DNA from: an uncultured Eubacteriales bacterium
GTDB taxonomy: Bacteria > Bacillota > Clostridia > Christensenellales > Borkfalkiaceae
Reading direction: 5' to 3'
Length of the DNA: 64,000 bases
Assembly: GCA_900540805.1 (NCBI GenBank)
Contig: UQHL01000001.1
Coordinates: 62,001 to 126,000 of the forward strand
The notes under the pieces were generated by a model. It was not told where the DNA came from. It did no database searches and saw nothing but the letters and a program-made list of their open reading frames with translations. The position numbers and the translations under genes were made by a program. Positions 25,176-34,129 of the stretch are shown piece after piece. Positions within the stretch are counted from its first letter, which is position 1, and each line of letters starts with the position of its first letter.

Positions 25176-26429
25176 TCAGCGGATAATCAACAGCTTTTCC
25201 CTCGCGCGCGTGACGGCGGTGTAGAGCCAGCGGTTTCGCTCGCCGCCGAACGCCCACGATTCGTCGAACACGACGACGAAATCGAATTCGGAGCCCTGCG
25301 CCTTATGGCAGGTGACGGCATAGGCAAATTCGAAACGGCAGATGGGTTCTTCCGACACCGATTTCAGCTTATGCAAAAGCGCGAAATTGTTTTCATGGAC
25401 GATCGTCCCGTCCGCCAGCTTCACCGCCCTGTCGCCGTAGCCGTGCGCATACCGCCCCTCGGTGAACACGGCGGTATCGAAGGACACCCGCACGCTTTCC
25501 TCCGCGAAGTCCGCCTTGAAATCCATGGACGCCAGATAGTCCATGCTTTCGCGGATATTCGTTCCCGTCCCGATGATTCCGTTGACGAGATGGAAGTTTC
25601 CCGACTTGTCCAGCGGCTTTTCCCAATCGTTCAGCGTACAGATAAGCTTTTCGCCCTCCACGGGCAAAAGCGCGTCCTCGGGAATTCCCTTATAGCCGCG
25701 AATCTCGCGGTTGAGCGCCGCGCGCGTCTTATTTCTGCCGCAGATAATCTGGTCGGCCTTCAAAAAAATGCGCTTGCGTTCCGCCGCCGAAAGGAAATTC
25801 CGCCCCACCACGCACACCTTGTCGTCGTAATTTCCGTAGGGGATCGTCTTGCCCTCCCGAGCGAGGGTCGCCAGACGGATAATGGGATTATCCTCCGCCT
25901 GCCGCACGATTTCCGTCAGCATATAATCAGGATTTTTCAGCAGACCGCAGGTGCCGTTGACGGGCGGCAGCTGGGCATTATCCCCCGAAAACAGACATTT
26001 GACGCCGAAGCTTAAAAGATCCCGCAGAACGTCCTCGCCGATCATGGACGCCTCATCGACAATAATAAGTCGGATTTTTTCGTCGATTTTCTCCTTTTTG
26101 GTGAAGGAAAGCGTTTCCCTTTCGACGATTTCCCCGTTTTCATCCACGTTGAGGTCGTCCTCGTTGCGGGTATATATAAGGCTGTGCACCGTGCCCGCCA
26201 CCGTGCCGTTTTTGATGAGCACCGTGGCCGCCTTTCCCGTCGGCGTCACGAATACCGCTTCCGTCCCCGCCTTGAGATGCAGCGATTCCCGAACGATACG
26301 GTCGATCAGGAAAGTCTTTCCCGTGCCCGCGTACCCCGCCAGAACAAATACGAGATTGTCGGTGTTGAAAAACCATTCCTTTATTAATTTTTCCGCGTTC
26401 TCCTGGTCGGGAGTGAGCACCTTTTCCAT
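25176..26429 (-). CDS. RecD/Dda-like ATP-dependent helicase (AAA_30)
   Basis: A 417-residue superfamily 1 helicase. Walker A GYAGTGKT is at 32-39, Walker B is IIVDEAS, and motif III is LFSGDNAQLPPV. At the C-terminal end lie TCHKAQGSEFD (motif V) and YTAVTRARE (motif VI). It lacks the long N-terminal region of RecD2, so it belongs to the short helicases with an N-terminal ATPase. The ATG at 26429 is used because the protein's conserved start TPDQENA follows directly; an in-frame ATG at 26477 exists. A promoter-like TTGCCG-17-TACAAT lies just before, which would leave a very short leader. DNA repair or recombination is the likely field. Confidence 0.82.
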   Translation of the reverse strand: MEKVLTPDQENAEKLIKEWFFNTDNLVFVLAGYAGTGKTFLIDRIVRESLHLKAGTEAVFVTPTGKAATVLIKNGTVAGTVHSLIYTRNEDDLNVDENGEIVERETLSFTKKEKIDEKIRLIIVDEASMIGEDVLRDLLSFGVKCLFSGDNAQLPPVNGTCGLLKNPDYMLTEIVRQAEDNPIIRLATLAREGKTIPYGNYDDKVCVVGRNFLSAAERKRIFLKADQIICGRNKTRAALNREIRGYKGIPEDALLPVEGEKLICTLNDWEKPLDKSGNFHLVNGIIGTGTNIRESMDYLASMDFKADFAEESVRVSFDTAVFTEGRYAHGYGDRAVKLADGTIVHENNFALLHKLKSVSEEPICRFEFAYAVTCHKAQGSEFDFVVVFDESWAFGGERNRWLYTAVTRAREKLLIIR

Positions 26430-26500
26430 AGCATCTCTATTGTAGCATAATTTTCGATATACGGCAAGCATTTTCAAACATTTGTTTGCATTTTCTTTTC

Positions 26501-26543
26501 AAAAAAGCGGACCCCTCAAACGCTTCCGCGTCGGGGTCCGCCG
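26501..26543 (-). terminator. Rho-independent terminator after the small secreted protein gene
   Basis: On the minus strand GCGGACCCC pairs with GGGGTCCGC around a 15-base loop, followed by TTTTTT. It lies about 145 bases downstream of the stop codon at 26688. Confidence 0.8.
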
Positions 26544-26687
26544 TATTCTTCTCGGTATATTCGGTTGTTATTTTCGCGGCCGCTGGCGCCGTCATTTCCA
26601 CGGTTTATTTTGTTGCGATTTTTTCGGTTACTTACGCTGTTATTTCCGTAACTGCCTTTGTTACGGCTTTTTCGGCGGCTTTCGCCC

Positions 26688-27104
26688 TCACTTTTGCACA
26701 AACTTCATCATCAGCATTTTGCCGCCGTAGCGAACGGAAACGTCGATCGTTCCCTTCTTGACAGGAAACTGTTTCTTTTTTTCCGCGCCAGCCACATTTG
26801 CGTAAATCGTCAAAACGTTCTTCTCGGTGTCGTAGGTATAACGAGCCTCCGCTTCACTTTTAAGCCCGCCCTTTTCCTTAAAGAATAATTTCATTTCCCC
26901 TTTCGGCTTCAGCTCGAGACGCACATAATCAAATTTATCCGTCTTTTCCTCGTCGCCGACAAAGATTTGTTCACATTCGTAGGTGCCCAGATAGGGCTCT
27001 GCGATGTCCTTGAGCCCGCCCAAGGAGGCTGCGTTGAAGAGGAGCGGGGAAAGCACGACGGCCGAACACAGCGCCGCGCTCTTTAATCTTATCTGCTTTT
27101 TCAT
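26688..27104 (-). CDS. Small secreted or membrane-anchored hypothetical protein
   Basis: A protein of about 138 residues with a basic N-terminus and one hydrophobic segment (LKSAALCSAVVLSPLLFNAAS, about 8-28) that looks like a signal peptide or anchor. A small beta-barrel-like domain follows (LGTYECEQIFVGDE... RLELKPKGEMKLFFKEKGG), a pattern seen in lipocalin-like extracellular domains of unknown role. The start is uncertain: AAGGA lies only two bases from ATG 27104, and the frame stays open to 27200 across the end of the vanZ-like gene. Function is unknown. A degenerate, stop-interrupted stretch follows the stop codon. Confidence 0.6.
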   Translation of the reverse strand: MKKQIRLKSAALCSAVVLSPLLFNAASLGGLKDIAEPYLGTYECEQIFVGDEEKTDKFDYVRLELKPKGEMKLFFKEKGGLKSEAEARYTYDTEKNVLTIYANVAGAEKKKQFPVKKGTIDVSVRYGGKMLMMKFVQK

Positions 27105-27141
27105 ATCCTTCAGTATGCGCGCTTTACGGGATTTTATGTAT

Positions 27142-27639
27142 TCAGGCGTTTTTTTCGGCGCGTTTGCGCGACCGCCTGCGGACAATCGCGCAGACGACAT
27201 AAACCGCGCCCCAGCCGCAGAGCATGCCGAACGCCGCGCCCGAAACGTCTATCCCGACGTCGGTCAGCGCGGGAGCTCTGCCCTCCGAAAAAAACTGCAG
27301 TCCTTCGTCGCAGAAAGGCACGACGAGCCCGATCAGGGCGGGTATCCACAGCCAAAGCTTTTTCGCCGTATAAGCGCGATAGGTGAGATAGAGCATCAGC
27401 CCCAGCAGCGCATATTCGGAAAAGTGCGCCACCTTGCGGATAATATGCCCGCTCACCTCGATTCCGCCGCCGGGGAAAAGCGCGTCGAAAAAGGTCTGTA
27501 TCCAGCCTCTCACTTTAGAGCTTTGCGAAGAGGATTCGGACGCCGTTTTCAGCGAATTGGAAAATATCCAACCGATGAGGAGCAACGTCAAAAGGGTGAG
27601 GACAACCTGTAAAATACGGCGCCTGTTTTCCGCTTTCAT
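27142..27639 (-). CDS. VanZ-family membrane protein
   Basis: A 165-residue membrane protein with four predicted helices and the VanZ pattern: WIFSNSLKTASESSSQSS after helix 1, VAHFSEYALLGLML in the middle (His-Phe-x-Glu-Tyr is the family core), and DEGLQFFSEGRAPALTDVGID near the end. VanZ homologues affect teicoplanin susceptibility in some hosts, but most chromosomal copies have no known job. ATG 27639 is preceded by GGGAGGGGCAGGGAAG. An in-frame TTG at 27678 overlapping the previous stop codon is possible but less likely. It follows the PHP phosphatase gene directly. Confidence 0.88.
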   Translation of the reverse strand: MKAENRRRILQVVLTLLTLLLIGWIFSNSLKTASESSSQSSKVRGWIQTFFDALFPGGGIEVSGHIIRKVAHFSEYALLGLMLYLTYRAYTAKKLWLWIPALIGLVVPFCDEGLQFFSEGRAPALTDVGIDVSGAAFGMLCGWGAVYVVCAIVRRRSRKRAEKNA

Positions 27640-27674
27640 CTCTTCCCTGCCCCTCCCTTCCGACCGTCGGGCCG

Positions 27675-28430
27675 TCAATAATACCTCGTCAGAAATCTCC
27701 TGACGGGTTTCGCCCGCTCCGCTTTTATTCTTTCGTCTTCAAGCAGAGCGGCCATGTTTTCCTGAATCCGCTCGAAACGGTCGCCGAAGCCCGCTTCCTC
27801 GATCGCCTCTTTCGCCTCTGCATAGACGGGCGCGCGGTCGTCCAGATTGTGCGTATCCGTGCCGAGACAATGCACCAGCCCGTGGTCGAGCAAGGCGAAG
27901 GCCATTCCCTTGGTCGATTTTTCGAGAAATGCGCGCGTGTTTACCTGCAAAAGACACCCCATCTCCACAAGCTCGCTGAGCAGAGCGGGCTTCTTCCGAG
28001 CCTCGTCATATCGCTCCACATGCGCGATTACGGGCACATAATCGGTATCCGCGATAAAATCCTCCAGCCGCCGCCAAAGGCCGCGGTTCCAATCGGACGC
28101 AAAGGGAAGCTCCGTCAACATATAACGCGTATCGCCGATCGCCAGCGAGCACAAAGCCTCGTTGGAAGCCGCCGTCTGAAGCGAAAAATGCACCTCCGCG
28201 CCGAGGCACGCCTCCGTTCCGCGGGGAACGCTCCCCTTGATTCGCTCGAATGCAGCCGCGCGAGCCTCGAGAAACTGTCTCGGGCTGCGCTTTCTGCCGT
28301 AATAATGGGAAGTAAACACCACTTTATCCACGCCTTGCGCCGCAAGACTTTCCAGCTGTTCCGCCGAAACGCCTTCGTCGGCGGCCCCGTCGTCAATACC
28401 GGGCAATATATGAGTATGCAAATCAATCAT
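27675..28430 (-). CDS. CpsB/YwqE-type PHP-domain tyrosine-protein phosphatase
   Basis: A 251-residue PHP-domain phosphatase. Metal-binding motifs are visible: DLHTHILPGIDDG at residues 3-15, TSHYYG near 40, and GTDTHNLDDRAP towards the end. The family (CpsB, Wzb, YwqE) removes phosphate from bacterial tyrosine kinases that control capsule or exopolysaccharide synthesis. No cognate kinase or capsule locus is in this window, so the target may be encoded elsewhere. It lies after purL on the same strand with about 190 bases between, and overlaps or abuts the VanZ gene. No clear terminator separates it from purL. Confidence 0.88.
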   Translation of the reverse strand: MIDLHTHILPGIDDGAADEGVSAEQLESLAAQGVDKVVFTSHYYGRKRSPRQFLEARAAAFERIKGSVPRGTEACLGAEVHFSLQTAASNEALCSLAIGDTRYMLTELPFASDWNRGLWRRLEDFIADTDYVPVIAHVERYDEARKKPALLSELVEMGCLLQVNTRAFLEKSTKGMAFALLDHGLVHCLGTDTHNLDDRAPVYAEAKEAIEEAGFGDRFERIQENMAALLEDERIKAERAKPVRRFLTRYY

Positions 28431-28621
28431 TTTTTATATCCCGCCGTTTTCCGCTTCGCTTCCATTCTTCCGTCGGACGATACGGAAAACGCTTTTCCTT
28501 TTTCTTTTCTCTATTCTCTCGATCCTTTGATCGTCTGCCGCTTTCTCCCGCTCCGCTCTCTTCGCAGCGGGAAGCCGGCACAAGTTTTCGGTTCTTATTT
28601 TTATAATTTTTAATCGGCTTG

Positions 28622-31600
28622 TTATTTGAAATATCTGACGCCGCTTTCGAAAATCCTCATATCGAAATTGCCTTCGACGTTTTTATAGAGATTTTCGCCC
28701 GTGCGTTCGGAGTGACCCATTTTGCCGAATACCCTTCCGTCGGGGGAGGTGATCCCTTCGATCGCCCACATCGAGCCGTTGGGGTTATACGGCGAAATCA
28801 TGGTCGGCCGTCCCGAAAGATCGGCGTACTGCGTCGCAATCTGCCCTCTTTCCCGCATTTGCTCCAAAGCCGCAGCGGGCGCCACAATTTTGCCTTCGCC
28901 GTGAGAAACGGGCACTTTATACACTTCGCCCACCTTGCAGGCAGACAGCCAGGGAGACAGGTTGGACGCCACGCGGATATTCACAAGCGTGGAAACGTGT
29001 CTCGAAATGTTGTTGTAGGTGAGGGTCGGGGAGTCTGCCGTCATATCCGTCACCTGTCCGTAAGGCACCAGCCCCAGCTTGATGAGCGCCTGGAAGCCGT
29101 TGCAAATCCCCAAAATCAGACCGTCGCGCTGGTTCAAAAGGCGGGCAATCTGTTCGGCAATATAGGGATTGCGGAAGGTGGTGGCGATAAATTTTCCGCT
29201 GCCGTCCGGCTCGTCGCCTCCCGAAAAGCCTCCGGGGAAAGCGATGATGTTCGCCCGCCCGATCGCCGCGGCGATCGCCTTTACGCTTTCCTCGATATCG
29301 GAAGCGGAACGGTTTTTGACGACGACGATCTCGGGCTCCGCGCCCGCGAGGCGGAATTTCCGCGCCGTGTCGAGTTCGCAGTTCGTCCCCGGGAAAACGG
29401 GAATAAACACGCGCGGCTTCGCGGCTTTCGTGGAGATATTTTCGTATTTCTTCTCGGCGGTAAAATCGCAGCCTTCCGCTTTTCCGTCCGCCTCAGCCGT
29501 CGTGGCAAAAACGCTCTCCAGGGGAGACAGGTAAGCGTTCACCGCTTCCTCTACCGATACGGCTTCCCCACCGCAGACAAATTCGCCGCTGCCGTTCGCC
29601 TCGCCGATATACCTCTTTTCGACGCAGCCGCAAAGCGCGGTTTCGTCTTTCAGCGCGACGATCAGATCGCCGTAACATTCGCGGTAGAGCGCCCCCGCAT
29701 TCTCCTTGAAATACACCCCGACGCCGTTGCCCAGCGCGCTCTTGATCACGGCCGCGCCCGCGCCGCCGTTTTCCGCGACGGTCGCAAAAGTAATATTCCC
29801 GTTTGCGATATTCTTATGCACTTCCGAATACAACGCTTTCAGCTTTTCGAAGTCGGGCACGCTCTGGTCGTCCTTGGGAACGGGCAGCTGCCACAGCTTT
29901 TCGCCGCCCTTTAAGACATTGGAAATAAGTCCGCTCGCCTTTGCGGGCGCAAGCGCGAAGGAAATGAGGGTGGGCGGAACGTGGATATTTTCGAAAGTGC
30001 CGCTCATGCTGTCCTTGCCGCCGATCGCGCCCAGCCCCAGCCCCATCTGCGCATATACCGCTCCGAGCAACGCGCCGGCGGGGACGCCCCATACCTTGGG
30101 ATCGGGGGTCATCCGTTCAAAAAATTCCTGCAAGGTCAGACGGATATCCGTATAATCGGCGCCCGCCGCAACGACCTTGGAAACGGATGCCACAATCGAA
30201 TAGATCGCCCCGATAAACGGGCTCGTTTCCATGAGATAGGGCGAGTAGCCGTAAGCCGAAACCGTGCACACGTCCGTTTCGCCGCCGCAGATCTTCGCGG
30301 CCATGGCAATCGCGGGGGTAAGCTGATTTTTCCCGCCCCAGGGCATATACACCGTGCGCGCGCCGATCGTCGAGTCGAAGGTTTCCGAAAGCCCCTTCTT
30401 CGCACAGACGTTGAGATCGGAGAGCACTTCCTTCGTTTTCTCGGCAAAGTCCGCTTCCTTTTCGTCGAACCAACGGGTGACCTTATCGCCGATTTCCGCG
30501 TCCGCCGTCTGCTTTACGCCGTTGGTATTGAGAAATTCGCGGGAAATATCCACGATCGGCCGACCCTTGAACAGCATTTTCATACGGCCCGTATCCGTGA
30601 CTGCCGCGACGGGCGTGGCGGCGAGATTTTCCTCGGCGGCCAAAGCGATAAACGCTTCCGCGTCCTTCTCGTCCACAACCACCGCCATGCGCTCCTGCGA
30701 TTCGGAAATGGCGAGCTCGGTGCCCGACAGGCCCTCGTATTTCTTGGGCACTTTATCGAGGTCGATGGTCAATCCGTCGGCGAGTTCGCCGATCGCCACG
30801 GAGACGCCGCCCGCGCCGAAATCGTTGCATTTTTTGATTTTGCGCGTAACTTCGGGGTTCATGAACAGCCGCTGAAGCTTTCTTTCCGTCAAGGGATTGC
30901 CCTTTTGCACCTCCGCGCCGCACGTTTCCACCGAACGGGCGTCGTGCGCCTTGGAGGAGCCCGTCGCACCGCCGCACCCGTCGCGGCCCGTTTCACCGCC
31001 CAACAGCAGAATGATATCCCCCGCCGCGGGCGCTTCGCGGCAGACCATATCCCGCTTTGCGCCGCCCACGACGAAGCCCGTTTCGAGGCGTTTCGCCTTA
31101 TAGCCCTCGTGATATACTTCATCGACGATTCCCGTCGCCAGGCCGATCTGATTGCCGTAGGAGGAGAAGCCCGCCGCCGCCCTCTGGGTAATCGCGCGCT
31201 GGGGCAGCTTGCCCGCAAGCGTATCCTCCAGCTTCTCGCGGGGATCGGAGGCGCCCGTCACCCGCATCGCCTGATAGACGTACGTTCTGCCGCTCAAAGG
31301 ATCGCGGATCGCGCCGCCCAGACAGGTCGCCGCGCCGCCGAACGGCTCGATTTCCGTCGGGTGGTTGTGCGTCTCGTTTTTGAACATCACGAGATATTTT
31401 TCCGTCTTTCCGTCGATCTCCGCGTCGATACAAATCGAGCAGGCGTTGATTTCGTCGGAAATATCGAGGTTGTCCAGCTTGCCGTCCCTTTTCAGCTTTT
31501 TCGCCGCGATCGTCGCCAGATCCATGAGGCAGGGATACTTATCGGGCCGCGTGCCGTTGATTTCTTCGTACAGTTCCTCGTAGAGGTGATACGCTTTCTC

Positions 31601-32323
31601 CACCGAACGGTTTTCCGAGGTGATTTTTATGTTCTTCAGCTCGGTGGCAAACGTGGTATGGCGGCAGTGATCCGACCAATAAGTATCGATGACCTTCAGC
31701 TCCGTCTCCGTAGGATTTCTGCCCTCTGTTTTGAAATAGTCGCGTACAAAGGCGAGGTCGGCCGTACTCATCGCAAACCCGATTTGTTTATGATAGGCGG
31801 CGATCTCCTCGTCGGACATATCGACAAAGCCTTCCACGTCCTTCACGTCCGCGCTTTCAAGCGTTTCGCGCGCCAGCGTCGAGGGCTTTTCCAGCGCGAC
31901 CTCCTCGCTCTCCACAGGGTTGATGAGGTGCTTTTTAATCTTCTCCAGCTCCTCGTCCGTAACCCCTTTCACCGCATAAATTTTCGCGCATTTCACCAGC
32001 GGACGGGATTTTTTCGTCAGGAGCTGAACGCACTGCGCCGCGCTGTCCGCACGCTGGTCGTACTGTCCCGTCAGATAGCTGACCGCAAAAACCTTATACT
32101 CCGCGGGGATCTCTATCCTTTCGAGAAAGACCTTATCCACGGGCGGCTCCGAAAACACCGTTCCTAGCGCGGCCTGCAATTCCTCCTCGCTCAAGCCCTC
32201 CACGTCGTAGCGGAGAATGAGACGGAAGTCCCGCGCATGGATACCCAAAAGGGTTTCGATGTCCTCCGCTTCCTTTTTCGCCTGTACGTTGTCCTTTTTT
32301 TCCACAAAAATTCTGTAAATCAT
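28622..32323 (-). CDS. purL: Phosphoribosylformylglycinamidine synthase, single chain
   Basis: A 1233-residue FGAM synthase, which turns FGAR, glutamine and ATP into FGAM. The long form fuses the synthetase domains to a C-terminal class I glutaminase: FPGTNCELD and the nucleophile in GICNGFQ (about Cys1074). The N-terminal PurS-like region and the linker YWSDHCRHTTF (substrate channel) are recognisable; ATP-binding FKNETHNHPTEIEPFGGAATC is complete. This single-chain type occurs in Clostridia and Proteobacteria. ATG 32323 is chosen for the GAGGAG box just upstream. It is the last pur gene of the operon and follows purD by 30 bases. Confidence 0.95.
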   Translation of the reverse strand: MIYRIFVEKKDNVQAKKEAEDIETLLGIHARDFRLILRYDVEGLSEEELQAALGTVFSEPPVDKVFLERIEIPAEYKVFAVSYLTGQYDQRADSAAQCVQLLTKKSRPLVKCAKIYAVKGVTDEELEKIKKHLINPVESEEVALEKPSTLARETLESADVKDVEGFVDMSDEEIAAYHKQIGFAMSTADLAFVRDYFKTEGRNPTETELKVIDTYWSDHCRHTTFATELKNIKITSENRSVEKAYHLYEELYEEINGTRPDKYPCLMDLATIAAKKLKRDGKLDNLDISDEINACSICIDAEIDGKTEKYLVMFKNETHNHPTEIEPFGGAATCLGGAIRDPLSGRTYVYQAMRVTGASDPREKLEDTLAGKLPQRAITQRAAAGFSSYGNQIGLATGIVDEVYHEGYKAKRLETGFVVGGAKRDMVCREAPAAGDIILLLGGETGRDGCGGATGSSKAHDARSVETCGAEVQKGNPLTERKLQRLFMNPEVTRKIKKCNDFGAGGVSVAIGELADGLTIDLDKVPKKYEGLSGTELAISESQERMAVVVDEKDAEAFIALAAEENLAATPVAAVTDTGRMKMLFKGRPIVDISREFLNTNGVKQTADAEIGDKVTRWFDEKEADFAEKTKEVLSDLNVCAKKGLSETFDSTIGARTVYMPWGGKNQLTPAIAMAAKICGGETDVCTVSAYGYSPYLMETSPFIGAIYSIVASVSKVVAAGADYTDIRLTLQEFFERMTPDPKVWGVPAGALLGAVYAQMGLGLGAIGGKDSMSGTFENIHVPPTLISFALAPAKASGLISNVLKGGEKLWQLPVPKDDQSVPDFEKLKALYSEVHKNIANGNITFATVAENGGAGAAVIKSALGNGVGVYFKENAGALYRECYGDLIVALKDETALCGCVEKRYIGEANGSGEFVCGGEAVSVEEAVNAYLSPLESVFATTAEADGKAEGCDFTAEKKYENISTKAAKPRVFIPVFPGTNCELDTARKFRLAGAEPEIVVVKNRSASDIEESVKAIAAAIGRANIIAFPGGFSGGDEPDGSGKFIATTFRNPYIAEQIARLLNQRDGLILGICNGFQALIKLGLVPYGQVTDMTADSPTLTYNNISRHVSTLVNIRVASNLSPWLSACKVGEVYKVPVSHGEGKIVAPAAALEQMRERGQIATQYADLSGRPTMISPYNPNGSMWAIEGITSPDGRVFGKMGHSERTGENLYKNVEGNFDMRIFESGVRYFK

Positions 32324-32352
32324 ATGTCTCCTCGTCTCGCCCGTCATTTGTT

Positions 32353-33627
32353 TTATTGCTTGGGGATATCGCGGTATTTTATTCCGATATCCTTTCGGTA
32401 ATGCATGCCCTCGAAACGGATTTTTTCCACGTTCCGATAGGCCTTTTGCCTCGCCTCCTCAATCGTCGCGCCCTTGGCGCACACGCCCAAAACCCGTCCG
32501 CCGTCCGTCACCAGCTTTCCGTCCTTCCGTTTCGTGCCTGCGTGGCAAAGGACGACGCCGTCCTCCAGATCGCCGACGGAAATTTCCTTTCCTTTTTCGT
32601 ATTTCACGGGATAGCCGCCGCTCGCCAGCACCACGCACACGCACGCGCCCTCCTCCCATTCGATTTTTATTTCGGAGAGCCGCTCGTCCGTCACCGCCTC
32701 GAAAATCTCCAAAAGGTCGGTCTTGAGCAGGGGCAGCACCACCTGCGTTTCGGGATCGCCGAACCGCGCGTTGTATTCGATGACCTTCATGCCGTCCTTC
32801 GTCTTCATCAATCCGAAATACAGGACGCCCTTAAAGGGCCTGCCCTCGGCGTTCATGGCGGCTACGGTGGGAAGCATGATCTTTTCCCTCACTTCCTTCG
32901 CCGTCTTTTCTCCGTAAAAGGGCGCGGGAGAAAAGGTACCCATACCGCCCGTATTCAGTCCCTCGTCCCCGTCGAACGCCCGCTTATGATCGCAGCTGGT
33001 CGCCATGGGCACAATCGTTTTGCCGTCGGTAAACGCCAGCACGGACACTTCGGGCCCCTCGAGAAATTCCTCCACGACAACCTTATTGCCCGCCGCGCCA
33101 AACTTTTTGTCCAGCATAATCTCCTTCAGCCCTTCCTCCGCTTCGCTCAACGTGCGGCAGATCAATACCCCTTTTCCCAAAGCCAGCCCGTCCGCCTTGA
33201 GCACCAGGGGCAGAGCATGAGCGCGGACGTAGCCGAGCGCCTTTTCATAGTCGTCGAATATCTCATAGACGGCCGTGGGAATGTTGTATTTTTTCATCAA
33301 TCCTTTGGAAAACGCCTTGCTCGCCTCGATTTCCGCCGCACGCTTGTTCGGCCCGAACACTCTGTGTCCGCGTTTCTCCAGCTCGTCCGCCAGACCGAGC
33401 GCCAGCGGATCGTCGGGCGCGATCACCGTGTAGCCCACATCCTTGTGCGCGTCCAGCCAATCGCCCACCGCCCCGATATCGCAGTAATCGACATCTACCG
33501 GCTCGGCAAGCTCCGCAATCCCCGCATTGCCCTTCATGGCGTAAATTTTTTCCGCTTTCGGCGACTTTTTCAGCGCCTGTATAACGGCGTGTTCCCTGCC
33601 GCCGTTTCCGATCACCAGAATATTCAT
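32353..33627 (-). CDS. purD: Phosphoribosylamine-glycine ligase
   Basis: A 424-residue GAR synthetase, the second step of purine synthesis (phosphoribosylamine + glycine + ATP). The N-terminus MNILVIGNGGREHAV is diagnostic. ATP-grasp segments follow: LVLKADGLALGKGV, the loop VVEEFLEGPEVSVLAF, and the metal-binding YNARFGDPETQ. Length is normal. ATG 33627 has a perfect AAAGGAG five bases upstream, inside the end of the preceding 46-codon gene. It lies after a three-gene insertion that separates it from purN. Confidence 0.96.
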   Translation of the reverse strand: MNILVIGNGGREHAVIQALKKSPKAEKIYAMKGNAGIAELAEPVDVDYCDIGAVGDWLDAHKDVGYTVIAPDDPLALGLADELEKRGHRVFGPNKRAAEIEASKAFSKGLMKKYNIPTAVYEIFDDYEKALGYVRAHALPLVLKADGLALGKGVLICRTLSEAEEGLKEIMLDKKFGAAGNKVVVEEFLEGPEVSVLAFTDGKTIVPMATSCDHKRAFDGDEGLNTGGMGTFSPAPFYGEKTAKEVREKIMLPTVAAMNAEGRPFKGVLYFGLMKTKDGMKVIEYNARFGDPETQVVLPLLKTDLLEIFEAVTDERLSEIKIEWEEGACVCVVLASGGYPVKYEKGKEISVGDLEDGVVLCHAGTKRKDGKLVTDGGRVLGVCAKGATIEEARQKAYRNVEKIRFEGMHYRKDIGIKYRDIPKQ

Positions 33628-33637
33628 AACAGCTCCT

Positions 33638-33778
33638 TTATCCTTGAAACAATTTTGCAAAGGCGAAAATCAGCACGGCAATCGCCGTGATTCCGACAAC
33701 GGCCAAAACGATACATATGACGGCATATATTCCTCGAAAAGCCCTGCCGATCCTGCTGCGTTTTTTCTTTTTTCCCAT
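33638..33778 (-). CDS. 46-residue single-span membrane protein inside the pur operon
   Basis: A 46-residue ORF read directly from the DNA. It begins MGKKKKRSRIGRAFRGIY, a strongly basic cytoplasmic start, continues with one hydrophobic helix (about residues 19-41) and ends FAKLFQG. The ATG at 33778 has AAGGGGAAAG upstream, a good ribosome binding site. It ends 11 bases before the purD start and begins 28 bases after the previous gene, so it fits the operon's spacing. No family is recognised. The positive-inside pattern supports a real membrane protein over chance. Confidence 0.65.
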   Translation of the reverse strand: MGKKKKRSRIGRAFRGIYAVICIVLAVVGITAIAVLIFAFAKLFQG

Positions 33779-33805
33779 CTTTCCCCTTTATATTATAGCT
33801 TTATA

Positions 33806-34129
33806 TTATCCCGCGACCGCGGCGATAATTGCGACGATCAACCCGACAATAAACGCCGTCCATTCCCCAAACTTTCCCATATTCAGGCGGAACTCGCTCG
33901 GCTCGCCGTCGCAGGCGTAGCGCTCGTATTTAATCGAATGCCATCTGTTTTCCGATTTGCAAAGAGAATAATTGAAATACAGAGTGGGAATAGATATGCC
34001 CATACAAATTACATAAAGGATTAAAAGCTCAAACGCCCCGTCGATACAAATACTCACCGCGCCCGCGATCGCCGTGATACATAAACAGGCCATCAGCCGC
34101 AAACTCTTTTTTCTCTCGTCGTTGCCCAT
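33806..34129 (-). CDS. Hypothetical membrane protein, 107 residues
   Basis: A 107-residue protein with about three hydrophobic helices (roughly 11-28, 30-50 and 88-106) and a soluble stretch between the second and third. No family is recognised. Its ATG shares bases with the stop codon of the XRE-type gene upstream (TGATG overlap), so the two are translationally coupled and likely work together. It is one of three non-purine genes between purN and purD. A role in the membrane with the anchored XRE protein is inference. Confidence 0.7.
   Translation of the reverse strand: MGNDERKKSLRLMACLCITAIAGAVSICIDGAFELLILYVICMGISIPTLYFNYSLCKSENRWHSIKYERYACDGEPSEFRLNMGKFGEWTAFIVGLIVAIIAAVAG

Noticed and set aside
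29981..32167. 728-codon ORF on the plus strand opposite purL
   Set aside because: It is wholly antisense to the well-supported purL, has no ribosome binding site and codes for an Arg/His/Phe-rich product without domain features. The strong third-position bias of the real gene opens this frame.
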